From: Phycisphaerales bacterium
GTDB lineage: Bacteria > Planctomycetota > Phycisphaerae > Tepidisphaerales > Tepidisphaeraceae
NCBI GenBank assembly: GCA_028291615.1
Contig: JAQGHM010000104.1
Location: forward strand, 1-64,000
DNA length: 64,000 nt
Direction of reading: 5' to 3'
In this document: piece by piece, positions 8,053-15,589 of the stretch
Numbering within the stretch: position 1 is the first letter of the stretch
Layout: the number at the start of each line of letters is the position of its first letter
Translations under genes and position numbers: made by a program
The notes under the pieces: model-generated
Database searches by the model: none
What the model was told of the DNA's origin: nothing
Seen by the model: the letters and a program-made list of their open reading frames with translations, nothing else

Positions 8053-8913
8053 TCAATCGCGCATGGCCGTCAGGCAGTCTTCCAGCCGCATCACCACCGA
8101 TCCCATGTCGGTCGGCCGCTCCCATGGGCGGTGGCGCAGGCAATGCATCACCATTTCCGACAATCGCGGCGGCACCTTCTCGTTCAGCTCGCGCGGCGAC
8201 GGATACCCCTGTTCCTTGACCATGTGCCGATCCGCCTTCTCGACCGTTAATATCGTTGGCACCCGTTTTCCGGTTAACGCCCAGTAAAGCGTCGCCCCGA
8301 AATTGTAGACATCGGTCTGTTCCGACAACGGCTTGCACCGCGCCTGCTCGGGGGCGATGAAGCTTGGCGTTCCCTGTACCCGCTCCTTCGCGGTGCCGAC
8401 CTTGCACGCCTGCCCGAGGTCGATCAGCCGCACCGTTCCGTCCCCCGTGAGCATGATGTTGCCGGGCTTGGTGTCGCAGTGAACGTAGCCGGCCTTGTTT
8501 ACTTCCCACAGCGCCTCGGCGACCTTGATGAAGCTTTTCAGGATCGTCTTGACGTCGGACATCGGCCGTTCGTCGTACGGGATACCGTCGATCAACTCCA
8601 TGACCAGCGCCACTTCGGTCACAGGCCCGAAAAACTTCTTCACCGTCTTTAAGTCCACCACCTTGCGCAACACCGGGTGATTGCACGCCTTGCTCACCTC
8701 GAATTCGTTCTGCACCTGCTCGATGAAGCGCTGTTCCTTCTCAGTTTTGCGCAGGACGTGCTTGAGCGCGTAGACCTGCCCTGACGCCGAGTCACTGACC
8801 GCATAAATCGTGCTCGCCGCCCCTTTCCCGATCTCCGAGATGACGTGATAGCCGAAGAGATCCCGCGGCGTCATCGCTGCTCCCATCGCACGGTTGTACG
8901 GCATCGTGGACAT
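8053..8913 (-). CDS. serine/threonine protein kinase, atypical catalytic loop
   Basis: About 287 residues, a single kinase domain. Recognisable motifs are the glycine-rich loop IGKGAASTIY, the lysine in YALKHV, catalytic loop YVHCDTKPGNIM, metal-binding LIDLGQA and GTPSFIAPEQ. The loop reads HCD-T-K-P-G-N instead of HRD-L-K-P-E-N, and DFG is DLG; catalytic Asp, Lys, Asn and the metal Asp are all kept, so activity is likely. There is no membrane segment or sensor domain. ATG 8913 is preferred over the upstream 8982 because a GGGAG site lies 6 nt before it. It abuts the metallopeptidase gene. Confidence 0.85.
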   Translation of the reverse strand: MSTMPYNRAMGAAMTPRDLFGYHVISEIGKGAASTIYAVSDSASGQVYALKHVLRKTEKEQRFIEQVQNEFEVSKACNHPVLRKVVDLKTVKKFFGPVTEVALVMELIDGIPYDERPMSDVKTILKSFIKVAEALWEVNKAGYVHCDTKPGNIMLTGDGTVRLIDLGQACKVGTAKERVQGTPSFIAPEQARCKPLSEQTDVYNFGATLYWALTGKRVPTILTVEKADRHMVKEQGYPSPRELNEKVPPRLSEMVMHCLRHRPWERPTDMGSVVMRLEDCLTAMRD

Positions 8914-9093
8914 AGAATCTCCCAAACCTCCAATGCCGCCTGCGACATCATACGCGCCGTCCACCGACTGGCCAGCGGCCAATTACATGTCAAAAACTGA
9001 ACCTCGGGCGCGACGTGGTCCACCACACCGGCCACCCATAGTTGAACGCCGAGATGCCTGTTTTGTTTAACGGGTACCGCTCGCCTGAATCGG

Positions 9094-10326
9094 CTACGCC
9101 GCGCGCTTCTGATTTTTCATCATCACGAACACCATCCCGCCCGCGAGCAGGCTGGTCGCCACGCCGATGGCGATGCCGATCAGCAGCATGGTCGCCCCGC
9201 TCGAACCCTCGTGCGACGGCGCTGGCGCGGCGACAACCGGTGGGGTGACGGCGGCGACTGCACCGGGCGCTGCCAACGGCGGGGCGGCGAGCTTGCCCCC
9301 CTGCTCGGCCAGCTTGGCCTCGATCGCCTGCTTCATCGCCTGAAATTCCGGCGTCGTCGTGTCCATACGCTTGAACGCATCGGTGATCTCCCGCTGCATC
9401 GCCTTGGTCTCCTCCACCTCTTCCTGCTCCGGCGTTCGTTTGTGCGGGTTCCAGGTGGCGCCTGGAAGCAGGACCGAATCGCCTTGCCACACCGGCGAAC
9501 CGGCGATCGTCTCGCTGGTGGTCTTGCTTCCGTCCTTGCTCCCAGCGACGGTGTAAATGTTATCCCGCCGCACGCCGCAGAACGGGTTTTGCTGGAACTC
9601 GACATGACCGTCGCCGAAGAGGACATTTTCACCATCGGCGCGGTGGTTCAAGCTATTCGCCTTCCGCATGAGTGCCGCCGGAGCCATTTCATTCTTCGGG
9701 CCCGTCGCGGGCGTCACGTCGGAGTCGCCGAACTTTCCGGGATTCATGTCCGCCGCGATCGCGACTTCCGCGCCGACCGTCGCGTTGACGCGATATCCTT
9801 GAGTGACCGCGGCGGCGTCAGGATACGGATTGATAAACGAGTAGCTCAGATTCTGATCGGACGGAAAATTCGAGACGTCCTGGGCCGTATGATCCCCGCC
9901 GCCGAACGTGTACACCTCGGCATCCGTCGACGGGCAGATGAAGTTCACCGCACTGATGTCCTGCGTGCGCACCAGCAGGAAGAGCGCCGCCGTCACGTCG
10001 TTGTTCTTCGGTCGACCGTCTCCTTCAAACGGGTTTTTACAGTCAACGCCTGTGTACTGAGTGACTGGCTCGCCCGCCTTATAGATCGTCCGCGGGTAAT
10101 TGCCCTTGTTCTCATTGGCGTACAGCATCATCGCCTGCCCGATCTGGCGCAGGTTCGAGCCGCATTTCACGCGGTAGGCGGTCTCCCGTGCATGGCCGAG
10201 AGGGCCCGAGATGACCACGCTACTGACCAGGCAGACAATCAGCAGGACGACCAGCAGATCAACGATGGTGAATGCGCGACTTCGACCGTTGAGATGCATC
10301 CGACCCGCAGCGCGTCGATTGGTCAT
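9094..10326 (-). CDS. type IV pilin-like protein with C-terminal membrane anchor
   Basis: 410 residues. The N-terminus has a prepilin-type methylation segment, FTIVDLLVVLLI, with T-I-V-D where F-T-L-V-E is usual. A soluble domain ends in an H-x10-DG motif (NHRADGENVLFGDGH). Such proteins are very numerous in planctomycetes. Unusually, a Gln/Glu-rich helix and an Ala/Pro-rich linker follow, then a second hydrophobic helix (GATMLLIGIAIGVATSLL) and a basic end, so it should span the membrane twice. It lies 40 bp downstream of pyrD and about 180 bp before the kinase start. Confidence 0.8.
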   Translation of the reverse strand: MTNRRAAGRMHLNGRSRAFTIVDLLVVLLIVCLVSSVVISGPLGHARETAYRVKCGSNLRQIGQAMMLYANENKGNYPRTIYKAGEPVTQYTGVDCKNPFEGDGRPKNNDVTAALFLLVRTQDISAVNFICPSTDAEVYTFGGGDHTAQDVSNFPSDQNLSYSFINPYPDAAAVTQGYRVNATVGAEVAIAADMNPGKFGDSDVTPATGPKNEMAPAALMRKANSLNHRADGENVLFGDGHVEFQQNPFCGVRRDNIYTVAGSKDGSKTTSETIAGSPVWQGDSVLLPGATWNPHKRTPEQEEVEETKAMQREITDAFKRMDTTTPEFQAMKQAIEAKLAEQGGKLAAPPLAAPGAVAAVTPPVVAAPAPSHEGSSGATMLLIGIAIGVATSLLAGGMVFVMMKNQKRAA

Positions 10327-10366
10327 GGTTCCTCTTTTTTTGCATGCCTCGATTGGTGAATCGGGA

Positions 10367-11323
10367 TCACGGATATGGGGCGGTCTTCGGCTGATCGCCC
10401 GGAAGTTCCAACGCCCCCACGATATCAGACAAGCGCGAGATCTTCATCTTTTCCAGATACTGCCGAAGCCCGTCGCAGATCTTGTTCGGCGTCGCCGGAT
10501 CGACGAAGAGCGCCGTCCCGATCGCCACCGCCGACGCGCCGGCCAGCATGAACTCCACCGCGTCCTGCCAGTACTGCACGCCCCCCATGCCGATGATCGG
10601 CACGCCCGCCGACTTGGCGACAGTGCGGTAGACGCGCGACACCAGGTGCAGCGCGATCGGCTTGATCGCCGGGCCGGAGAGACCACCCGTTACGTTCGCC
10701 AATCGCGGACGCCGCTTGTAAATGTCCACGGCCATGGCGGTAAACGTGTTGACCAGCGACAGCACGTCCGCTCCGCCTTCGATCGTCGCCCGCGCCGTCG
10801 CAGTTATGTCCTCGACATTAGGTGAGAGCTTCACGATCAGCGGCTTGTGCGGCAGCACCTTCTTCACCGCGCTGGTCAACTCCCGAAGCCGCCCCGGGTG
10901 CGTGCCGAAAGTCAACCCATCCTTCACATTCGGACACGAGACGTTCAGCTCAACCGCGGCGACGCAATCCAGGCCGTCCATCGCGCCGCACGTCTCGGTG
11001 TAGTCGTCAAACGAATGCCCTGCCACGTTCACGATCACCGGACAGGGCATCTTTTTCAGCAGCGGCACCTTCTCCGCCAGGAAGCGCTTCAGGCCGACGT
11101 TCGCCAGCCCGATCGCGTTGAGCATCCCCGCCCGCACTTCGACGATCCGGGCCGGCTCGTTGCCCGGGCGCTCCTCTGCTGTGATCGACTTGGTGACGAA
11201 GGCCCCCAACTGCGACAGATCCTTGAAGTCGGCGTACTCGAAGGCATATCCGCACGTGCCGGAACACGTCATGGTCGGATTGGTCAGTTTCAGCCCGGCA
11301 AGGTTCAGGGAAAGGTCGAGCAC
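10367..11323 (-). CDS. pyrD: dihydroorotate dehydrogenase, class 1B catalytic subunit
   Basis: 318 residues. It shows the class 1 signatures NPTMTCSGTCGYAFEY, VTKSIT, ELNVSCPN with the catalytic cysteine, and GMGGVQYWQDAVEFMLAGA for FMN phosphate binding. It oxidises dihydroorotate to orotate in pyrimidine synthesis. The presence of a PyrK-type subunit at 12277-13266 argues for the NAD-linked class 1B heterotetramer. The start is GTG at 11323. An inverted repeat (11328-11343) overlaps its ribosome binding site. marR is divergently transcribed 107 bp away. Confidence 0.88.
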   Translation of the reverse strand: MLDLSLNLAGLKLTNPTMTCSGTCGYAFEYADFKDLSQLGAFVTKSITAEERPGNEPARIVEVRAGMLNAIGLANVGLKRFLAEKVPLLKKMPCPVIVNVAGHSFDDYTETCGAMDGLDCVAAVELNVSCPNVKDGLTFGTHPGRLRELTSAVKKVLPHKPLIVKLSPNVEDITATARATIEGGADVLSLVNTFTAMAVDIYKRRPRLANVTGGLSGPAIKPIALHLVSRVYRTVAKSAGVPIIGMGGVQYWQDAVEFMLAGASAVAIGTALFVDPATPNKICDGLRQYLEKMKISRLSDIVGALELPGDQPKTAPYP

Positions 11324-11327
11324 GCGA

Positions 11328-11343
11328 CTCTTTTACGAAAGAG
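11328..11343. promoter_or_regulatory. inverted repeat over the pyrD ribosome binding site
   Basis: CTCTTT and AAAGAG arms flank TACG, a perfect 6-bp inverted repeat. On the minus strand the 3' arm is the AAAGAG that would serve as the pyrD Shine-Dalgarno, five bases before the GTG. It could be an operator for the divergent MarR regulator or a hairpin that hides the site; both are inferences. Confidence 0.4.
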
Positions 11344-11418
11344 ACCCCGAAACGCAAGTATCGCCGCACGCAGTGGGGTTTAGGAAATTCTCCCTCTCCG
11401 ATTGCAGATCGGGTCGGT

Positions 11419-11424
11419 TATACT
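11419..11424 (+). promoter_or_regulatory. possible -10 box for leaderless marR mRNA
   Basis: TATACT ends 6 nt before the marR ATG at 11431, a spacing that would place the transcription start at or near the start codon. No Shine-Dalgarno is seen, and no good -35 box is found at 16-18 bp. Weak evidence. Confidence 0.3.
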
Positions 11425-11430
11425 CAATTC

Positions 11431-11982
11431 ATGTTACTCCTCCGCGACTTGCCCAAATACGAGGCCATCCGGCAGCGTTCCGAGCGGTATCCGCAGATCG
11501 ACCCCCGCGCGGTCGAGGCGTTCCTGTGGCTGCTGCGCACCGCGACCGACACGCTCAGCGCGTTCGAATGCTTCCTGCAGCACTTCGGCATGTCGCAGGG
11601 CAAATTCACGGTGCTGATGCTGCTCAACCGAAACCCCGAGCAAGGCGTGAACCCTTCAGAGCTGGCCGAACGCGCCGGTGTGACGCGGGCGACGATGACC
11701 GGCCTGCTCGAGGGCCTCGAACGTGAAAAACTCATCAATCGTCATGGCGACCGCTCGGACCGCCGGCGCGCGGTCGTGCGCATGACTCCCGCAGCGCGCA
11801 CGTTCATGGATACGCTGTTACCGGATTACTACACCCGCATCCATGAACTTATGGCCGACCTCAGCGAAGCGGACAAGCGCGAGCTCACTCACCTGCTCAA
11901 TAAAATCGGCAGTCGCATCGCCCAGGTTCGAGATCCAGTAAAAAACGCAGTCTCAAAAACCCCAGCCGGGGCGGCTCACTGA
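11431..11982 (+). CDS. MarR family transcriptional regulator
   Basis: 183 residues. The winged helix is clear: a helix-turn-helix at residues about 78-100 (NPSELAERAGVTRATMTGLL) and a wing with the family signature GDRSDRRRAVVRMT. Flanking helices should form the dimer. The ligand is unknown. It lies between pyrD and pyrK on the opposite strand and divergent to pyrD, so it may control pyrD or the adjacent ABM-domain gene, whose end it overlaps by 7 bp. Confidence 0.88.
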   Translation: MLLLRDLPKYEAIRQRSERYPQIDPRAVEAFLWLLRTATDTLSAFECFLQHFGMSQGKFTVLMLLNRNPEQGVNPSELAERAGVTRATMTGLLEGLEREKLINRHGDRSDRRRAVVRMTPAARTFMDTLLPDYYTRIHELMADLSEADKRELTHLLNKIGSRIAQVRDPVKNAVSKTPAGAAH

Positions 11983-12263
11983 TTCAGGTAAACCTTGTGC
12001 CGCGGACGCCCGCGCAACATCTCCGCCTTACCCCAGGCGGTCACCTTTGCGAACTCCGGGCTGTGGATGAACTTCTCGAAGGACTCTTTAGTCTCCCACT
12101 GACTGAGAATAACATAAGAGCCGACCACGGCCACGTCCTCGTACAGGTGCGACTCGACATGCCCCGCAAGCGTGCGAAGGTGTTCGAGCACCTTAAGGAA
12201 TCCCTGCTCGAATTCCTCTTCCTTGCCCGGAACGACGTCGTAATGCATGCCGATGGTGGTCAT
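11976..12263 (-). CDS. antibiotic biosynthesis monooxygenase (ABM) domain protein
   Basis: 95 residues, a single dimeric alpha+beta-barrel ABM domain: TTIGMHYDVVPGKEEEFEQGF, then HLYEDVAVVGSYVILSQWETKESFEKFIHSPEF. These small proteins act as haem- or quinone-type oxygenases or simply bind ligands; no active-site assignment is possible here. The ATG at 12263 was chosen because the frame upstream overlaps pyrK. The gap to the pyrK stop is 13 bp, so it is probably cotranscribed with pyrK. Confidence 0.8.
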   Translation of the reverse strand: MTTIGMHYDVVPGKEEEFEQGFLKVLEHLRTLAGHVESHLYEDVAVVGSYVILSQWETKESFEKFIHSPEFAKVTAWGKAEMLRGRPRHKVYLNQ

Positions 12264-12276
12264 TGGAACTGACAGC

Positions 12277-13266
12277 TTACCACAACAGATCCTTCCCCAG
12301 AAACACCGGCCCATCGGTGCACGCGAGTTTATAAATCCAATCCTTCCCCTCAAACGCCCGCCCGTCCCGCGCCGGATCGCGCCGCAACCGAATGCAACAC
12401 GACTGACACGTCCCCATCCCGCAGGCCATCGCGCGTTCAACTGCCACCTGACATTCAATCCCGCGCATCCCCGCGATCTCCGCAACCCGCTTCATCATCC
12501 CTTCGGGCCCGCACGTGTAAATCACAGGCCGCCCCCCCTGCTGTTTGCCGGCGGGGAACGTTCGATCGAGGTAACGTTCCAGCGCCTGCGTGACGAACCC
12601 GCGGAAGCCGTAAGACCCATCATCGGTTGTGATCACAGCCGCGACGCCGTTACGGGCGAACTCGTCGATGTTGTTCAGCGGTTCGGTCGAGTCCTGCGAT
12701 GGCGCGGGCACGTCGCCGGTGATCGTGAGCGGCAGCAGGTCCCGCGTCAGCGCCCCGCAGAAGGCGATCCCTTTCTTCCCTTTGAGCTTCTGGGCCAGGT
12801 AAAGCATCGGCGGGATGCCGACACCCCCGCCGACAAGCAGGGGAATCTCATTGACGGCAGGCAGCCGAAACCGGTTCCCCAGCGGCCCGAGCACGTCCAG
12901 CGTGTCCCCTGCTTTCAACTCGCTCAACCATTGCGTCCCCACCCCCACGATCCGATGGATCAGTTCCAGTCGAACGCCATCCGGCCCGTCGCTCCGACCC
13001 GCCAGCGAAAACGGCCGGCGGAGAAACCCCAGCGGCTGCATCAGTTCAACCCCCGACGGGCCCAGCGGCTCCCCCTCGACCCAATCGATCTCGCGCTCGG
13101 GGCTATAAGAGATGCCAGTATCGCGGCAGGCGACTTGGATGAACTGTCCCGGCTCGGTCGGAGGGAATTGGGGAAGCCGAAGCACCAGCCGGTAATGTTC
13201 CCGGCAGAGAAAGGCATTCTCAATGACTTGCGAGGAATACTGATCGCGTGCCGCGGCAGTTTGCAT
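12277..13266 (-). CDS. pyrK: dihydroorotate dehydrogenase electron transfer subunit (PyrK-like)
   Basis: 329 residues, an FNR-like reductase. An N-terminal FAD domain has FLRRPFSLAG, an NAD-binding half has LLVGGGVGIPPMLYLA, and CGPEGMMK precedes the 2Fe-2S cluster site ACGMGTCQSCC with a final cysteine in LACTDGP. It passes electrons from the PyrD flavin to NAD+. At 329 residues it is longer than typical PyrK (about 260), with an insertion near residues 50-75. No clear ribosome binding site precedes the ATG. Upstream lie a strong promoter, a structured RNA and an intrinsic terminator, suggesting attenuation. Confidence 0.85.
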   Translation of the reverse strand: MQTAAARDQYSSQVIENAFLCREHYRLVLRLPQFPPTEPGQFIQVACRDTGISYSPEREIDWVEGEPLGPSGVELMQPLGFLRRPFSLAGRSDGPDGVRLELIHRIVGVGTQWLSELKAGDTLDVLGPLGNRFRLPAVNEIPLLVGGGVGIPPMLYLAQKLKGKKGIAFCGALTRDLLPLTITGDVPAPSQDSTEPLNNIDEFARNGVAAVITTDDGSYGFRGFVTQALERYLDRTFPAGKQQGGRPVIYTCGPEGMMKRVAEIAGMRGIECQVAVERAMACGMGTCQSCCIRLRRDPARDGRAFEGKDWIYKLACTDGPVFLGKDLLW

Positions 13267-13336
13267 GGGCGGCGGATTCTACGCACGAAGAGGACAAATA
13301 AAACCGCGGGAGGGGTAGGCCGGACAAGATATGCAC

Positions 13337-13381
13337 AAAAAAAGACTTCCGGAGGGGTGGCTCCATTCCACCTCCGGAAGT
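13337..13381 (-). terminator. intrinsic terminator upstream of pyrK
   Basis: Perfect 11-bp arms ACTTCCGGAGG (13345-13355) and CCTCCGGAAGT (13371-13381), with TGG/CCA inner pairs, are followed on the minus strand by C and seven T (13343-13337). This is a textbook factor-independent terminator pointing toward pyrK, whose start codon is 70 nt further on. It could end a stand-alone small RNA or act as an attenuator. Confidence 0.85.
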
Positions 13382-13446
13382 GCGCCACGGCTTATGCAGC
13401 CGCTTAGTCACAAATTCGGAGTCGCATTCGGCTACCGAAGCGACGG
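13337..13446 (-). ncRNA. candidate small RNA or pyrK attenuator leader, about 110 nt
   Basis: Bounded by a near-consensus promoter and a strong terminator. The RNA folds into three hairpins by eye: 13444-13421 (GUCGC/GCGAC plus UUCGG/CCGAA with one bulge), 13402-13388 (CGGCU/AGCCG) and the terminator. A segment between hairpins 1 and 2 (CUCCGAA) can partly pair with the left arm of the terminator, which would allow an antiterminator. A seven-codon reading frame (MRLRICD) starts within hairpin 1. No signature of SRP RNA, tmRNA, RNase P or a known riboswitch was recognised. Confidence 0.6.
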
Positions 13447-13451
13447 GCCTG

Positions 13452-13480
13452 ACTATACCGTTGCCCCCCAACACTGTCAA
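13452..13480 (-). promoter_or_regulatory. sigma-70 type promoter upstream of pyrK leader RNA
   Basis: TTGACA (13480-13475) and TATAGT (13457-13452) are separated by exactly 17 bp on the minus strand: a perfect -35 and five of six bases of the -10. Transcription should begin near 13446 and read into the structured RNA and pyrK. It is the best promoter match noticed in the window. Confidence 0.75.
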
Positions 13481-13660
13481 TTAAGTCCCCGAGCGATTTC
13501 AGAAAAACTTAGTAAGATATAACCATCTATCAACAAGAAGCTTATGGCGAGTGCAAAGAAGCCCTCGCACTACGCTTGGGGCCGGTGTTCTGGTGTACAT
13601 TCTGTCGCTGGTAACAGGCAAATTTTGCCGCTGCCCCAACCGCGTCTAACGTCCGCCGCC

Positions 13661-14110
13661 ATGACCGGCGCCCCAGAGCTAAAACAGGTTCGCGTGGGAC
13701 TGGCGATTGTCGTCGCCAAAGGTCGCATTTTGATCGCTAAACGGAAGAAAAGTGACAGTTTCGGAGGCTTCTGGGAGTTCCCGGGCGGAAAGTGCGAGGC
13801 GACCGAATCTCTGGAAGAGTGCGTAAGAAGAGAAGTTGCCGAAGAACTCGCCATCGAGGTCACGCCTGTACAAGCGCTCAAGCCGATCGAGTATCGGTAT
13901 CCGAACGCAGTCGTAACGCTATTTCCGTTTGTCTGTCGTCACGATTCGGGAGAGCCGGTGGCGTTGTGCGCGTCGGAGGTGCGGTGGGTTGAACCATCGG
14001 GGTTGGGAGAGTTTAAGTTTCCGCCGGCCAACGTGCCCCTGGTGGAGCTGTTGTCGGTGGCGCGGTTTGCGGATGGCGGGGCTATTGATTTGCCGGTTGG
14101 GGGAGCATAA
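13661..14110 (+). CDS. MutT-like Nudix hydrolase
   Basis: 149 residues. The Nudix box is GKCEATESLEECVRREVAEELAI: the glutamates that bind metal are all present, but the glycine near its end (EExG) is alanine. The PGGK lead-in and length fit the 8-oxo-dGTP diphosphatase group, which sanitises the nucleotide pool; substrate is not certain. ATG 13661 is preferred because family members start close to the QVRVGLAIVVAKGRILIAKR strand. An in-frame ATG at 13544 would add 39 residues of no known type. tRNA-Val follows after 13 bp. Confidence 0.82.
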   Translation: MTGAPELKQVRVGLAIVVAKGRILIAKRKKSDSFGGFWEFPGGKCEATESLEECVRREVAEELAIEVTPVQALKPIEYRYPNAVVTLFPFVCRHDSGEPVALCASEVRWVEPSGLGEFKFPPANVPLVELLSVARFADGGAIDLPVGGA

Positions 14111-14123
14111 ATTATCCCGCGAC

Positions 14124-14197
14124 GGGCGATTAGCTCAGTTGGCTAGAGCGCAGGTATCACACACCTGAGGTCACAGGTTCGACCCCTGTATCGCCCA
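14124..14197 (+). tRNA. tRNA-Val (anticodon CAC)
   Basis: A complete cloverleaf can be drawn. The acceptor stem is GGGCGAT/ATCGCCC, and the D arm has AGCTCAGTTGG. The anticodon stem is CAGGT/ACCTG with loop ATCACAC, reading CAC; the T arm is ACAGGTTCGACCCCTGT. The discriminator base is A and CCA is not encoded. It reads the valine codon GUG. Confidence 0.95.
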
Positions 14198-14217
14198 TTT
14201 TCACAGATCGCGTGCAC

Positions 14218-15564
14218 ATGAAGTGGACGACGGTTTTCCTGCTTATCGCGGCATCTGGGGCGTCGGCTCAAAGTAGCCGGCCCGCGACGCGGCCAGCGGG
14301 GCATGTCTGGGAACTGACCAAGTACCTCCACGGCACGACCACCGAAGTGCGCGACCAGTTGAACGGGGAACTCGAACGCCAGTTGGCCCGCAAGGCCGAG
14401 ACGCTCAAGCAAATCGATTCGATCACCAGGGAACTCAAGGCCCGGGAGGACGAGGCGGTCGAGTTCACCCGCACGCGGCCAGACTACCTGAAGCTGAAAC
14501 GGGAGCGCGACGACGCCGAACAGGCGCTCATGGCCGCGAGAGAATCGGGGACGGCCCAGCAGAAGCTCGATGCCAGCGCTAAATACAACCGCGCCAGGGT
14601 GGCCTTGGAGAAAATGGAAAAGGACGCCCCGGCGACGTACACGCAGGCGGCCGACCTCCGCGCGAAGCTGACGGAGGCGCAAGGGGCGCTCAAGCGATCC
14701 GAGGAAGTCGTTAAACAGTCGGGCCAGTGGCGCGACGAGCTGCTCGACGCGGTGCAGAACGGGTTCAAGCTGAGGGGTCCGCTGCGCACCGGCGACGAGG
14801 GCCTGCTGGCGCGGGTGACGTGCGAGAAGATCCTCGACGGAGAATCCGCGCTGCTGACGGCGGAAATGCAGTGGGGAAAGGGGGAAGTCGTGGGCGAAAA
14901 GGAAGGCATCGCAATCGTCGACATCAACTTGCGGCGGGTGAAGTTGAACGTCTCGGGGATCGACACGTCGAAGTTGAAGGAGGGGCAGGACGTGGTTCTC
15001 GATCGCAACGTTCGCATCCTGAAAGCCGGCGGCGGCGGCGACGCCGTCTACCTGGCGAAGCATCATGTCAACGACGTGGACGAACTCTTCGCAACGATCG
15101 TTCCTCTCCGCGCCCCGGCCGTCGTAGCGCCGGGACCGCCCAAGGCGGAGTCCGCGCCCCTCGGCGGCCTGCGCGGCTTGGCGGAGCTACTGCCGACCGA
15201 TCAGCTCGCCGCGCTCGGGAAGGGGCCGGCGCCCGTGCAGGAGCTCAGGGCGCAAAAGTGGCTGGATGAACACGCGGTTGGCCGCACGATCCGGCTCTCC
15301 GGGGTGCTTCGCGGGGCGGTGGCGTCGGGGGACGAATTTTCGGTCGCGATGTCGGCCGACAAGGTCAAGCTCACCGGCGGAGGCGCCGCGGATGCGGAGG
15401 AAATTCACGCCCGGTTTGCCAAGTCCCACGAACGGCTTTTGACTCGCGTCAAAAAGGGGGAACGGCTGGTGATCCAGGGGAGCATCCAGCGGCTGACGGT
15501 GATCGTCGAGAATGGGACGATCTCATTCGTGCTGCACCTGGGCGGATGCGAACCGGCGAAGTAA
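14218..15564 (+). CDS. secreted coiled-coil protein of unknown function
   Basis: 448 residues. A signal peptide (MKWTTVFLLIAASGASAQ) is followed by a long charged coiled coil (about residues 45-165) and a beta-rich middle part (VTCEKILDGESALLTAEMQW to VRILKAGGGG). The C-terminal domain (WLDEHAVGRTIRLSGVLRG to LHLGGCEPAK) resembles OB-fold tRNA_anti-like modules found in planctomycete exported proteins. It is probably periplasmic. GTG at 14212 would add two residues; ATG 14218 fits the signal peptide. It converges with the beta-propeller gene, the stops being 25 bp apart. Confidence 0.7.
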   Translation: MKWTTVFLLIAASGASAQSSRPATRPAGHVWELTKYLHGTTTEVRDQLNGELERQLARKAETLKQIDSITRELKAREDEAVEFTRTRPDYLKLKRERDDAEQALMAARESGTAQQKLDASAKYNRARVALEKMEKDAPATYTQAADLRAKLTEAQGALKRSEEVVKQSGQWRDELLDAVQNGFKLRGPLRTGDEGLLARVTCEKILDGESALLTAEMQWGKGEVVGEKEGIAIVDINLRRVKLNVSGIDTSKLKEGQDVVLDRNVRILKAGGGGDAVYLAKHHVNDVDELFATIVPLRAPAVVAPGPPKAESAPLGGLRGLAELLPTDQLAALGKGPAPVQELRAQKWLDEHAVGRTIRLSGVLRGAVASGDEFSVAMSADKVKLTGGGAADAEEIHARFAKSHERLLTRVKKGERLVIQGSIQRLTVIVENGTISFVLHLGGCEPAK

Positions 15565-15589
15565 TTCCCCGCCCGTCGCGCGCTGTCCC

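Larger units (their letters stand above)
13267..13660. other. 394-bp intergenic region with pyrK leader and Nudix upstream region
   Basis: No convincing protein gene is seen. The left 215 bp hold the minus-strand promoter, structured RNA and terminator described separately. The right part (13481-13660) is comparatively A/T-rich and precedes the plus-strand Nudix gene; an in-frame ATG at 13544 would add 39 residues to that protein. Confidence 0.7.

Noticed and set aside
8914-8982. Kinase start at 8982
   Set aside because: The 23 extra residues are Gly/Ala-rich, and the internal ATG at 8913 has a good ribosome site.
13337-13446. SRP RNA, tmRNA or 6S RNA at the pyrK leader
   Set aside because: The SRP tetraloop motif, a tRNA-like end with tag frame, and the 6S central bubble are all missing; GACUAAGC is too short to count.
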